Positions 21,888 through 30,777 are shown, counted from the first letter of the stretch. The stretch: 32,647 nucleotides of DNA from Microcaldota archaeon (GCA_021811605.1 JAJZNR010000012.1:1-32647), one strand, 5' to 3'. Notes: generated from the sequence alone by a model not told the origin. A program made the numbers and translations.

Positions 21888-23120
21888 TCAGCTGCCATTG
21901 CCCGTATGTATTCCTGAAGCTGCCCCGGCCCATCCAGTAACGCCGCCGGTGCTGCTGTTGAAGGTGACAATCCCGCTGTCACTCGGATTTGACGAGAACG
22001 CGAACGCCCAGTTGCCGTTGCTTACAAGAGTCCAGCCCGGGCTTACCGAGGTTATCGTGCCGCCGCCGGTCTCCGACACGCCGCTTACCAGCAGGCCTTC
22101 GCCGCCGAAACCTGTCATCGTGTAGCTTCCTGGTGTCGTGCTGCTGGTACCGGATGCGCTGTGCGATACCTCGCTGTGGACCGTCTGGTTGATCTCCAGC
22201 ACGCCGAGTATGCCGCCGGTTACCGAGCCGGTCAGGGCGCTGATGGAATCGGCGCCGCCCGATACCGCGCTCGCCTTCCATATCGAAACATAATTGGTGT
22301 TACCATCCGAGTTCTCGCATGCTGATGACACTTTTGTAAACGTGTCTCCAAGAGTATCGGATAGCTGCGGAGTCTCGCAGGAGCCCCCTGTGGCGCTATC
22401 CGCGAATATTACATATACAGAGTCGCCAGAAGCAACAGAGCCCGGCAGAGTTGTCTTGCCTGAGGTGGTGCTGTTGGCATTGCCTCCTGTGTTCGGGAGC
22501 GATGAATAGCCACCCTGCACGAATGCACCCTGGCCCGCTATCGGAGTTGTTGTTCCGCTGCCGGAGCCTGGTGTGCCCCCACTGGGATATGAACCGTAGC
22601 CGCCGGCCAAAACCGTGCTGCCGAGTATCTGTGTGTTGATAGAGCCTATCTCAGCGATAAGGCCCGTCTTAGAAGCGGTGTTGTATTTCATCCACACGGT
22701 GCCGGAGAAGGACTGCCCGAGCTGGTTGTTGGACACCGGGCATGTAGTAGTTATTGCGTAGTTCTGCCCTGCCTGCTCTGTAAGCGTGCCGTTGCCGTAA
22801 AACGTTGAAGGTACAGACTGGTTTCCAGAACAGCCGATTCCAGTTGCTGTTATTGTGCCGACGTTCTGCGACATCAAAAGAGAGAGGGTGCCGTCACCGG
22901 TGAGGGCCGGCTGCGAGCATACGAATCCAGGTTGGGAGACGCATACGCTTGCTGGTATCCCTATATGCAACTGGAAGAGCACGGCCATTACGACCCCTAT
23001 TATGAGTATGGTCCAGCTGTAGTTCATCAGGTACTCTATGGTGGTCTGTTCACGCTCCTCTTCCGAACCTTTTTTCGCGGCGCGGGTGTGCGTTCTCCGT
23101 GGTGCGGTATTCGGGGCCAT
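21888..23120 (-). CDS. Pilin-like secreted protein with class III signal peptide
   Basis: A 410-residue surface protein. A charged lead (RRTHTRAAKKGSEEERE) is followed by QTTIEYLMNYSWTILIIGVV, the class III (type IV pilin/archaellin) signal, expected to be cut before the Gln by a prepilin peptidase and anchored by the hydrophobic helix (about 32-50). The mature part is Gly/Ser/Thr-rich with several Cys and N-x-S/T sequons. The second half (about 225-400; SGDSVYVIFADSATGG, SDTLGDTFTKVSSACEN, GGEGLLVSGVSETGGGTI) resembles a jelly-roll-like surface domain found in many secreted proteins. It is far larger than classical pilins, so a minor pilin or adhesin is likely. The start is ATG 23120; TTTAAAAATCC about 33 bp upstream is the TATA box. 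Confidence 0.75.
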   Translation of the reverse strand: MAPNTAPRRTHTRAAKKGSEEEREQTTIEYLMNYSWTILIIGVVMAVLFQLHIGIPASVCVSQPGFVCSQPALTGDGTLSLLMSQNVGTITATGIGCSGNQSVPSTFYGNGTLTEQAGQNYAITTTCPVSNNQLGQSFSGTVWMKYNTASKTGLIAEIGSINTQILGSTVLAGGYGSYPSGGTPGSGSGTTTPIAGQGAFVQGGYSSLPNTGGNANSTTSGKTTLPGSVASGDSVYVIFADSATGGSCETPQLSDTLGDTFTKVSSACENSDGNTNYVSIWKASAVSGGADSISALTGSVTGGILGVLEINQTVHSEVSHSASGTSSTTPGSYTMTGFGGEGLLVSGVSETGGGTITSVSPGWTLVSNGNWAFAFSSNPSDSGIVTFNSSTGGVTGWAGAASGIHTGNGS

Positions 23121-23623
23121 TCAATCGTTGTTTCTGATTGGCTGACTGGATTTTTAAACCTGCTGTTAGTTCTCGGATTTTTGGCGGTTCTGCACACTCT
23201 CGGCTCAGGTATCCGACCGGGATTGGGGAATGCTTACGACACGCAAGTTTTACCTGAAATTCTGTGTCGTGATGAGAAGGAGGGGTGAACTGGTTGGGAT
23301 AGATTCCGCCAGAGAAACTTTACAAGGAAATGTCGGCCGCTGCGCGAGCGCCGACCGACAGATTATATCCGGGCATTACGCGCGAAGGGCTAAGGGCGAA
23401 GGAGAGCAGGAGGCGCGACCTGAGCGCTGCCGGGCTCATGACCATCCTCACGTGGGGCATGCGTATTCTCATCATACAGCTGTGAATAACATTTTCAGAT
23501 ATTTATAGCTAAGCAGAACTTTTTCGGTTTGTTAAACGGTTGGGAACATGACGCTTCGTCCAGCGACGTTGTGGCGCAATCCCTTTTAAACATGGAAATT
23601 ACACACACAGCAAGGGGAGGTAC
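23121..23623. other. Intergenic region between the pilin and the large surface protein
   Basis: It holds the pilin promoter (23150-23158), the doubtful small gene at 23330-23485, a TATA-like GATATTTATAGC (about 23498-23509) and CCTTTTAAAC (23582-23591), probably the promoter of the following transcript. I see no other gene or RNA. Confidence 0.45.
23330..23485 (+). CDS. Possible 51-residue small protein with Sec61-beta-like segment
   Basis: An open frame starting MSAAARAPTDRLYP and ending in a hydrophobic stretch after RRRDLSAAGLMTIL. SAAGLM resembles the SSAGLM motif before the membrane helix of archaeal Sec61-beta, but the expected 15-residue spacer and full-length helix are missing; the stop comes about 17 residues later. 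The frame upstream is closed by a TAG three codons before CCG at 23304, leaving no ATG before 23330. The base composition looks coding. It may be a small membrane-associated peptide or a truncated gene. Confidence 0.3.
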   Translation: MSAAARAPTDRLYPGITREGLRAKESRRRDLSAAGLMTILTWGMRILIIQL

Positions 23624-23752
23624 ATGACAACAGACGGTTTGTCTGGACTGATTTTTGAGGGAGGCTTCCTTGATTGTATGTTTTTCCTCGTCATTACATT
23701 AATGCTCGATAGAAGGTGGGTAAAATGCAATCTGTATCGTTGTACCTGGTAG
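23624..23752 (+). CDS. Possible 42-residue leader ORF overlapping the surface protein start
   Basis: A short frame with a strong ribosome site (GGGGAGG, 3 nt before the ATG at 23624). It runs MTTDGLSGLIFEGG, then a hydrophobic FFLVITLML and a basic end with two Cys. It ends 28 bp inside the large surface gene, in another frame. Because TTTTAAAC at 23584-23591 is about 35 bp upstream, this ATG would be the first on the transcript. It could regulate translation of the large gene, or be chance. Confidence 0.35.
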   Translation: MTTDGLSGLIFEGGFLDCMFFLVITLMLDRRWVKCNLYRCTW

Positions 23753-26700
23753 TTTTACTGGCTGTGCTTGCGCCGCTGACGGTTGCTTATGCAACGTATA
23801 CGCCAATAAGCTTCGGACAGTCATCTGTCGTGCTTAGCGGTGGTGGTTGGTGGTGTTTCATACCCTTCCTGTGCAGCCCATCGTCTACTACGACCACCAC
23901 ATTGTGGCCCACTACATCAACGTCTGTCCATACCACGACAACAACCACACATACGACAACGTCCAGCGTGTACACATGGCTGACGACAGAGCCCACAACC
24001 TCATTTCATACTACGACCCCGACAACATATGTATCGTATATAGTTACTACAGCACCGCCTACCACTGCACCGCCTACTACAGTACCGCAGCAGCAGCAGT
24101 CGCAACCTGTAACCTCGTGGCACACCTACATAACGGCGTCGCCAACGTCCCTCACGGCTGGACAGACGGTAAAGCTTACAGCGACAGTAGACCACCAGCT
24201 TGGAAGTTACAATCTTGGCTTTGAGTATCAGTCTGGTCCCTGGAGCTGGACTGTGATTCCGACAAACTGCAAAGGGTATACGAATACATGCACGGCTAGT
24301 TACACCTCTTATTCTGCCGGTAGCCTGAACTTCCTCGCATATATAGCTAACAGTACCTGGTCCGGAGACGAGTCAGGTACTGCCAGCGTAACATGGAAGC
24401 CCGCATACGTATTTACCAATACCACGAACAAAACCACGACCGGAGGCACGCCGGGCTCCGGATCCGGCTCTGGAGGCACAGCGCCTCAGCCGGCTTCTTG
24501 GGGCACCACGCTCAGTGCATCGCCAACTGCGCCGGTTGCTGGAAGCACTACGACGCTTACGGCGACTGTGAACCACCAGCTTGGAAAATACACTCTCGCA
24601 TTCGAATATCAGTCTGGACCGAACACGTGGACCCTGCTGAATTCCGTGTGCAGCGGAACAGCGACAAGCTGCACAGCTAAATATACTTCAAACGCGGGCA
24701 AAACGATTAATTTCATGGCGTATGTAAGCAATAATACGTGGTCTGGCAATGTATCTAGAACAGTGCCTGTCACATGGTCGGCGCCTGTAGCCAACACAAC
24801 GGCAAACGCAACGGCAAACTCTACCGGAGGGACCAGCCCGCCACCATGGATTATCACGCTAACGGCGTCGCCAACCACGCTTTATGCCGGAAATGCGACG
24901 AGACTCACCGCAACGCTGAACCGGCCGGTAGGACGCAACCATCAACTAAGGTTCTCCGCAGGATCGAAGTGGGGCTTTACGGCTTATGGTTGTACTGGAA
25001 CAGGATGCGTTGCCACCTACTCCAGCCCTACTGCAGTTACCATGGCCATCACCGCGATAGTGAGCAACAGCAGCTGGGCGGGGGTGGACTCGAATCCCGT
25101 TTATGTCACATGGAAGACACCGATGGCTCCGCCAAACATGACGGCAAACTCCACCGTGAACAGCACAGTGAACGGAACGGTGAACTACACAGCGCCGGCA
25201 GACACGGGCTCGAACAACATCAGCTTCATCGCGTATCCGCTCCAGGCAAATGCCACCGAGCTTGGCAGTCCGTTCTCGCCTTCCCAGATAACGACACAGC
25301 TTGGCAACTGCGGAACCAATCCGCTAAGATGCGTGGTTCTGCAATGGTCTACGGTTGGAGGAGGCAGCGCCGAGAGATGCCAGATTACGGTAAACCCTGA
25401 CAACATCGGATTCGGCACTCCAGACCCGGTTCCCTGTGATTATTCGATGCGGGTGGCGCTGGAGCCGCCGCAGGGCACCGCACCGCAGCCATATACGTTC
25501 ACTCTCACGTTCTACGCCAGCCCATCATCACAGCCAGTAACGAGGTCGTTGACGGTTTACTCTTTGCCAACCGTAATCCTTCCATCGAATGCTGGAGGAA
25601 TAAATAATAGTGGAGGCCATGATTTTAGTGCCGTGGCCCTTAACTGCGGTGGACCATTCAACATGTGCAAGACGTTGGACCAGCAGGCGAGCAACAACTC
25701 CGATGGCACCCTGATCGCTGGAGGGACATTGTCATTGGGTCCAAGCGGTTATAGTAGCGAGGATAGAAACGAGTACGTCTCTGATCAGCTAAGATATCCA
25801 AGTTCTTACCTGGGCAGCGTCGTGCCGTATTCGGATAACACCGCTTATACCGTATACGTCAATACCTACCCTGCATGGAACACCGGATGCACAAGCTGGG
25901 GCGCAGGCGCCGCGATTTGGGGAGGAGCCTATATCGAGATATCGTCTGGGGACGCTTTTGGAAGCGCATTCGATCATCGTGCCTGGGTTTGCAGCACCAA
26001 ACAGCTTGACCTTTCGTTCATCCCGCTTCCGGGTCTCAGCGATTTTGCCGCATATCTTGCCGGTTTGGGTGAAGATGCCATATCAAGGCTCGTAGGAAAC
26101 TCCGCTAATAGCGATAGTTTCACTCCGATTAGCCTGTCACAGTCGTCAACGGCAATGTCGCAATTGCAGACACTGTCTGCCGACTTGCAAAACCTGAATG
26201 GCGTAAACAATTTCGAACCTGATAAGAACGGGCAGAGCATCGGAGATGTAGGTTATTGGCACATCGGTTATTTGGGATGGTCGTGGTCCACTGGTGCCCT
26301 GCCGGTGGGCACCGATTATACTGCCGGAATCACGCTTCTGGCCCACGAAGACTTACAGGAACTTTTGAATGTAGGAACCGCCAATAGCGTACTGCTGGCG
26401 GGCACTACTGTCCAGGTTGCAATGGCAGGAGTCGCCACACCTCCAGTCTCCGGTGCAGGCAGCGGCTCTTACACTCCGCCGATAATGGCGCCTCCTCCTT
26501 CGTCCGGTACAAATACAACGCAGTCCTCCCCCACGCCTGCGAACAACACCAACGCGACAGCAGGAGGTGGAAGCAGCTCCGGATCGTGGATTGTCACGCT
26601 AGTGGCTTCGCCGACAGTTCTTACCACAGGCACCGCAACTACGCTGACCGCGACAGTGAACCGCCAGATTGGTAACCACGAACTCCAGTTCGGATTCTCG

Positions 26701-28515
26701 ACAGGCAAGAATTCGTGGGGCTTTGCGGGAAAGAGCTGTACTGGAGCTGTGACCGTGTGCACAACAACGTTTACGGCCACCACGGAAAAGACCATGAACT
26801 TTACGGCGATGATAGAGAATAACAGCTGGATGGGTGTGGATTCGAATCACGTATATGTGACGTGGCAGACACAGCCGCTGAAATCGAATAGCACGTGGAC
26901 ACCGACGCCAACCTCTACAACCTCGACGACATCAACAACAACGACAACGCAGTCAACGGCTCCTACTACAAGTGTGCAGCCAGGACCGACGACCATAGCA
27001 ACGACAACCATCCCGACCCCAAGCACTCAGAATGCCTACGTCCCGATAATCATAACGAACGGGCAAGGAACCCCGACCTCGCCGGGATTACAGCAGATGA
27101 TTACATTCAATCCGTCCCAGTATTCGGGTTATGAGAGTTCCGATCTAGGCAACATAAGGTTCTACTACGGGAACACCACACTTTACTCGTGGTGCGAATC
27201 TGGATGCAGCAACTCCTCGAGCACTTCTGTGTTCTGGATTAAGCTACCCGCGCAGATACCAGGCGGGGGAGGCAGCATCCAGGTGAACATGACGTTCATG
27301 CCTGTTGGTACGGAATACGATGGTGTATACGCGGGTGAGGCTCCGCAACTCAGCCCCAGATACGCAGAGTTCGACAACGGGGCTAACGTCTTCACAGGCT
27401 ACTGGAACTTCGAAGGGACAAGCCTTCCTTCAGGTTTCACAGGAAGGACCCACGGAGATGCAACCTATACTGTAGATGATGGAGTTACGTTTATAGGGGA
27501 TGGATTTGTTACAGACGCCGGGATAGTGACTACTTCGCAGTATTCCAATCTGGTTGCAGACGTCGGTGGAATTTCAGTCTCCAATGGAGGTGACATAAAT
27601 CTAGAGTTGACGAAAACGGACCAAGTCCCAACATACAACCCGCAGAACGGTGGCTATCCGGATGCATACTTGGTCGGCACGGGTTCTACAAATCCCGGGA
27701 GCGTTACACTGTCCTATATAGACAACGTAAACAATGCATTCCCAACCCCATGTTCGGAGAGTGCGAGCCAGGCGGGCGTGCTCAGTCTGTACTGGAACGC
27801 CAGCCCTATGCAGTATTACGGAGCCGGATACCAGAATTCCAAATGCTCCGCAGCTAATGTGTCATACGCGCCGTATTACATTGGTGTATACACCGGGTGG
27901 GCGCCGACCCCCGATTCGTCGTTCCACTGGCTGCGCACTAGGGCGTATCCGCCAGGTGGAGTCATGCCAAACGCCAGCTTAGGGGGCATCGTGGGATCGC
28001 CTTCTACTTCAACATCTGCCTCTACCACCACCAGCACTGCCACCACTACGTCCACCACAACCGCGTCCACCGCGAGCACGACCATTGCCCAATCCGTTTA
28101 TTCGCCGCCTGGGCAGGCGCTGGACAGCTGGTCCTCGGATGGGATAAACGTGGACATGTACAATGACCCCAATGCGGGCTTGACGTTCGTGCTGTCGGGA
28201 AGCGGGCTCAGTGCCGGAGACAGAGTGCATGCGCAGATTATAGTGATATCCAACTGCTATTCTTGGAGCCAGGGACCTATCCCATACGCCTGGGCGAACC
28301 TAAACTTCACAGCTGGTTCGAGCAATATAAACGGATACTATGCCGCGCCGAATCAGACGGTCTTCGTATGGAACCACCCGGCCTTCAATCAGTATATCAC
28401 AGGATCTGAGCCCAACACCTGTTCAGCGTACAACGAGATTGGAGGTGCGTTTATCCACAACAGCCTTGGGATACTGTTTAACGACACCGCGAATGGGCAT
28501 CAGATACAGATATGA
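23725..28515 (+). CDS. Large Thr-rich secreted surface protein with four Ig-like repeats and a DUF2341-like domain
   Basis: A 1596-residue secreted protein, probably an adhesin or S-layer-like glycoprotein. MQSVSLYLVVLLAVLAPLTVAYA is a Sec signal. A Thr-rich stalk follows (about 54-120), then three copies of a roughly 90-residue beta domain (about 135-222, 259-352, 375-465), a middle region without recognisable family (about 480-930), a fourth copy (955-1048), a second Thr-rich linker (1058-1100), a DUF2341-like domain (about 1125-1232; MITFNPSQYSGYESSDLG, YYGNTTLYS), a third Thr-rich linker (about 1427-1455) and a C-terminal domain. Each beta copy has one Cys pair (C-x6-C three times, C-x4-C once). 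There are many N-x-S/T sequons. No C-terminal anchor or sorting signal is seen. The start is ATG 23725 with GGTGGG 7 nt upstream; a GTG three codons earlier is in the same frame. Confidence 0.85.
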   Translation: MQSVSLYLVVLLAVLAPLTVAYATYTPISFGQSSVVLSGGGWWCFIPFLCSPSSTTTTTLWPTTSTSVHTTTTTTHTTTSSVYTWLTTEPTTSFHTTTPTTYVSYIVTTAPPTTAPPTTVPQQQQSQPVTSWHTYITASPTSLTAGQTVKLTATVDHQLGSYNLGFEYQSGPWSWTVIPTNCKGYTNTCTASYTSYSAGSLNFLAYIANSTWSGDESGTASVTWKPAYVFTNTTNKTTTGGTPGSGSGSGGTAPQPASWGTTLSASPTAPVAGSTTTLTATVNHQLGKYTLAFEYQSGPNTWTLLNSVCSGTATSCTAKYTSNAGKTINFMAYVSNNTWSGNVSRTVPVTWSAPVANTTANATANSTGGTSPPPWIITLTASPTTLYAGNATRLTATLNRPVGRNHQLRFSAGSKWGFTAYGCTGTGCVATYSSPTAVTMAITAIVSNSSWAGVDSNPVYVTWKTPMAPPNMTANSTVNSTVNGTVNYTAPADTGSNNISFIAYPLQANATELGSPFSPSQITTQLGNCGTNPLRCVVLQWSTVGGGSAERCQITVNPDNIGFGTPDPVPCDYSMRVALEPPQGTAPQPYTFTLTFYASPSSQPVTRSLTVYSLPTVILPSNAGGINNSGGHDFSAVALNCGGPFNMCKTLDQQASNNSDGTLIAGGTLSLGPSGYSSEDRNEYVSDQLRYPSSYLGSVVPYSDNTAYTVYVNTYPAWNTGCTSWGAGAAIWGGAYIEISSGDAFGSAFDHRAWVCSTKQLDLSFIPLPGLSDFAAYLAGLGEDAISRLVGNSANSDSFTPISLSQSSTAMSQLQTLSADLQNLNGVNNFEPDKNGQSIGDVGYWHIGYLGWSWSTGALPVGTDYTAGITLLAHEDLQELLNVGTANSVLLAGTTVQVAMAGVATPPVSGAGSGSYTPPIMAPPPSSGTNTTQSSPTPANNTNATAGGGSSSGSWIVTLVASPTVLTTGTATTLTATVNRQIGNHELQFGFSTGKNSWGFAGKSCTGAVTVCTTTFTATTEKTMNFTAMIENNSWMGVDSNHVYVTWQTQPLKSNSTWTPTPTSTTSTTSTTTTTQSTAPTTSVQPGPTTIATTTIPTPSTQNAYVPIIITNGQGTPTSPGLQQMITFNPSQYSGYESSDLGNIRFYYGNTTLYSWCESGCSNSSSTSVFWIKLPAQIPGGGGSIQVNMTFMPVGTEYDGVYAGEAPQLSPRYAEFDNGANVFTGYWNFEGTSLPSGFTGRTHGDATYTVDDGVTFIGDGFVTDAGIVTTSQYSNLVADVGGISVSNGGDINLELTKTDQVPTYNPQNGGYPDAYLVGTGSTNPGSVTLSYIDNVNNAFPTPCSESASQAGVLSLYWNASPMQYYGAGYQNSKCSAANVSYAPYYIGVYTGWAPTPDSSFHWLRTRAYPPGGVMPNASLGGIVGSPSTSTSASTTTSTATTTSTTTASTASTTIAQSVYSPPGQALDSWSSDGINVDMYNDPNAGLTFVLSGSGLSAGDRVHAQIIVISNCYSWSQGPIPYAWANLNFTAGSSNINGYYAAPNQTVFVWNHPAFNQYITGSEPNTCSAYNEIGGAFIHNSLGILFNDTANGHQIQI
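24129..26870 (+). repeat. Four copies of a ~90-residue domain in the surface protein
   Basis: Copies lie at about 24129-24390, 24502-24780, 24849-25121 and 26590-26870. Each opens with (T/V)ASPT-x-L/V-x2-G-x4-LTAT(V/L)(N/D), has a Cys pair near the middle and ends N(S/N)(S/T)W-x-G, then VTW. Copies 1 and 2 are most alike (HQLGxYxLxFEYQSGP); copies 3 and 4 share GFxxxxCTG and GVDSNxVYVTW. Copy 4 is separated from the others by about 490 residues, so an insertion or domain shuffling event is likely. Confidence 0.85.
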
Positions 28516-28634
28516 TAGTTTACGCCGACAGGCTGCACGATTGCACTGTCGTTTAGTAATTCGTCTATTGCCGATTCGGTTTTAGCCTTTTTAAGCGTTC
28601 ACACCGCTACTCTCACAAGCCTGGTGGGGAGTTT

Positions 28635-29708
28635 ATGGCGACCGGAAATGAACCAACAACAGTGTTAGCCACCCCTAACATCGCGTTGGTGAAGTATTGG
28701 GGAAGGCGGGACAGCCGCCTCAACCTCCCCACAAATTCCTCAATCAGCATTACACTTGGCGAGGGCCTAAGCACGCGCACGAGCGTGCTCCTGACCAACA
28801 GGATCAGGAACGACACGCTGTACATCAACGGTGAGCGCCACAGGCTCGGCACGGCGAAGGACGAGAAGTTCTTTTACATCGGTAGGGTATTGGACGAGCT
28901 GAAGAGGATGGATGGCACGAAGAAGCGTATGCTGGTAGTCACGGAGAACAACTACCCGACAGGAGCGGGGCTGGCGTCTAGCGCGGCAGGCGCCGCTGCG
29001 CTCATCCACGCGGCCTCGGAGGCGCTCGGCCTCAACCTCGATGCCAAGGAGATGTCGCGGGTGGCAAGGCTGGTTTCCGGGAGCGGCTGCCGCAGCCTTT
29101 TCGGCGGATTCGCGATATGGCACATGGGAAAGGAAGCGGATGGCCGCGATTCGTATGCGGAGCAGCTCTATGCCCCGGAGCACTGGCCGGATATAGTAGA
29201 CATAGTCGCAATAGTTGACAGGGGCAGGAAGCCCGTGTCCACAAGCGAGGGGCACGAGCGCACACGCGCGAGCAGCAATCTCTACAAGTACAGGGCAGAC
29301 CATGCAGAGGAGAGGTCGATGAGGCTGATGGATGCGCTTAAGCACAGGGACTTCGAGAGCATGGCGCACATAACCATGAGGGACAGCAACAGCATGCATG
29401 CCTGCTGCCTGGATTCATATCCGCCCATCAACTACCTCAACGACGACTCGGTGAGGATAATGCGCGCGGTCCACATGTTGAACGACGCGCATGGGGAGAT
29501 GGTGGCCGCGTATACGTTCGATGCGGGGCCGAACGCGCACGTGATCACCACCAGAAGGAACGCGGAGAGAGTGATGGCTGCGTTGAAGGATTCGCTCGGA
29601 AAGAGGGCGGAGCTCATGCTCTTGGGGCAGGGAAGCGGCCCGAGAATCCTCGGCGCGAAGGAATCGCTTATAGACATGGAAAGGCTCCGCCCCGTAGCGC
29701 ATGAATGA
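28635..29708 (+). CDS. mvaD: Diphosphomevalonate/phosphomevalonate decarboxylase (GHMP family)
   Basis: A 357-residue GHMP-superfamily decarboxylase of the mevalonate pathway. NIALVKYWGRRD (15-26), LPTNSSISITL (31-41), the ATP loop PTGAGLASSAAG (108-119), SGSGCRSLFGGF (148-159) and TFDAGPNAH (catalytic-type Asp296) are all present. The sequence is closest to classical mevalonate diphosphate decarboxylase, with Arg24 where YWGK is usual. The next gene is isopentenyl phosphate kinase, which in haloarchaea acts after phosphomevalonate decarboxylase; so this enzyme may accept mevalonate 5-phosphate instead of the diphosphate. Start ATG 28635 has GGTGGGGAG directly upstream. The product feeds archaeal isoprenoid lipids. 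It is 119 bp from IPK. Confidence 0.88.
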   Translation: MATGNEPTTVLATPNIALVKYWGRRDSRLNLPTNSSISITLGEGLSTRTSVLLTNRIRNDTLYINGERHRLGTAKDEKFFYIGRVLDELKRMDGTKKRMLVVTENNYPTGAGLASSAAGAAALIHAASEALGLNLDAKEMSRVARLVSGSGCRSLFGGFAIWHMGKEADGRDSYAEQLYAPEHWPDIVDIVAIVDRGRKPVSTSEGHERTRASSNLYKYRADHAEERSMRLMDALKHRDFESMAHITMRDSNSMHACCLDSYPPINYLNDDSVRIMRAVHMLNDAHGEMVAAYTFDAGPNAHVITTRRNAERVMAALKDSLGKRAELMLLGQGSGPRILGAKESLIDMERLRPVAHE

Positions 29709-29827
29709 GGCTCCATACGTCTATAAACGAACGGGTTTTGAACCTATAAATATGAGCCTTGAGAGATGGTATGTGCCGTGCAGGACAGATGCAAGAGCAG
29801 CGGGATGCAGGATGCGCGGCGGTAAGC

Positions 29828-30637
29828 ATGAACGACCTATATTTCATAAAGCTTGGGGGCTCCGTGATTACTGACACGGAGAAGCCCAAGACACCGAAAA
29901 GGGAGGAGATAGCCAGGCTCCTGAACGAGATACTCTCGGCGCAGGCGGAAAACAGCTTCACTGTAGTCATAGGCCATGGGAGCGGCTCGTTCGGCCATAG
30001 CGTGGCAAAGCAGTACAGGGTGCAGGAGGGGCTCTGCCACGGCGAGAGCAAGAAGGGAGCGGCCGAGACAAGGCAGGTGGCCAGGGAACTCAACAGCATA
30101 TTGATAGAGACGGGCCTGCATTACGGGATGCCCCTTATGGCGTTCTCGCCTTCGAGTTTCGCGGTCGCGAAGGGCAGGAGGCTTGTGCAGGGCACGTCAA
30201 AACACATAGACCACGCCATTTCGCAGGGGTTCATCCCTGTCGTGTACGGGGATGTGGTGACAGATCTCGACCAGGGCGTTTCGATAGCCTCTACTGAGGA
30301 GGCGTTCAGGTTCCTGACGCAGGAGATAAAGCCCACGAAGATCGTGCTCGGCACAGATGTAGACGGCGTGTTCGACAGCGACCCCACTAAGAACCCCGGA
30401 GCCCGGCTTATCAAGGAGGTGAACGGAAAGAACATAGAGACTGTGCTGAGCGGCGCGGCGGGTGCGCACAAGATCGACGTGACCGGCGGAATGAAGACCA
30501 AGCTCAGCATACTGTACGAGATGGTGAAGGCCACCGGAGCTACGGGCTACATACTAAATGCCTCGAAGCCGGGCACGGTGAAGAAGGTGCTCGCCGGAAG
30601 GGAGAACGAAGTGCTTTGCACGAGGGTAGTGGCTTGA
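29828..30637 (+). CDS. ipk: Isopentenyl phosphate kinase
   Basis: A 269-residue amino-acid-kinase-fold enzyme that turns isopentenyl phosphate plus ATP into isopentenyl diphosphate. YFIKLGGSVITD is the N-terminal phosphate loop. VVIGHGSGSFGH carries the catalytic His of the IPK family. VYGDVV, LGTDVDGVFDSDP and IDVTGGMKTKL are the other family blocks. I chose ATG 29828 because known IPKs begin a few residues before KLGGS; in-frame ATGs at 29771 and 29789 would add 19 or 13 residues with no family match. CTATAAATATG (29744-29754) is the TATA box, so a leader of about 50 nt is expected. Together with the upstream decarboxylase it points to the archaeal alternative mevalonate route. Confidence 0.93.
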   Translation: MNDLYFIKLGGSVITDTEKPKTPKREEIARLLNEILSAQAENSFTVVIGHGSGSFGHSVAKQYRVQEGLCHGESKKGAAETRQVARELNSILIETGLHYGMPLMAFSPSSFAVAKGRRLVQGTSKHIDHAISQGFIPVVYGDVVTDLDQGVSIASTEEAFRFLTQEIKPTKIVLGTDVDGVFDSDPTKNPGARLIKEVNGKNIETVLSGAAGAHKIDVTGGMKTKLSILYEMVKATGATGYILNASKPGTVKKVLAGRENEVLCTRVVA

Positions 30638-30697
30638 AAGCGCAGCAGGCGGATTATGCTCCCCTGAGCACCTCTATTTTAGGTGTGGTCTCTTTCG

Positions 30698-30735
30698 ATA
30701 TCAATTAATGGCAATTGATATACTTTGATATACTT
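30698..30735. repeat. Inverted and direct repeats at the edge of the AT-rich block
   Basis: ATATCAATT (30698-30706), a 6-bp spacer, then AATTGATAT (30713-30721): a perfect 9-bp inverted repeat. Overlapping it are two tandem perfect copies of TGATATACTT (30716-30725 and 30726-30735). The cluster lies in the 140-bp space between convergent ipk and the ART-like gene, where base composition shifts. Confidence 0.75.
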
Positions 30736-30777
30736 CACTTCGTGTGGACTTCAACTCGATCGATGTGGAGTTATAGT

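Noticed and set aside
23787-28085. Many open frames antisense or out of frame within the large surface gene
   Set aside because: They are by-products of Thr/Ser-rich codon repetition and lack promoters, ribosome sites and family motifs.
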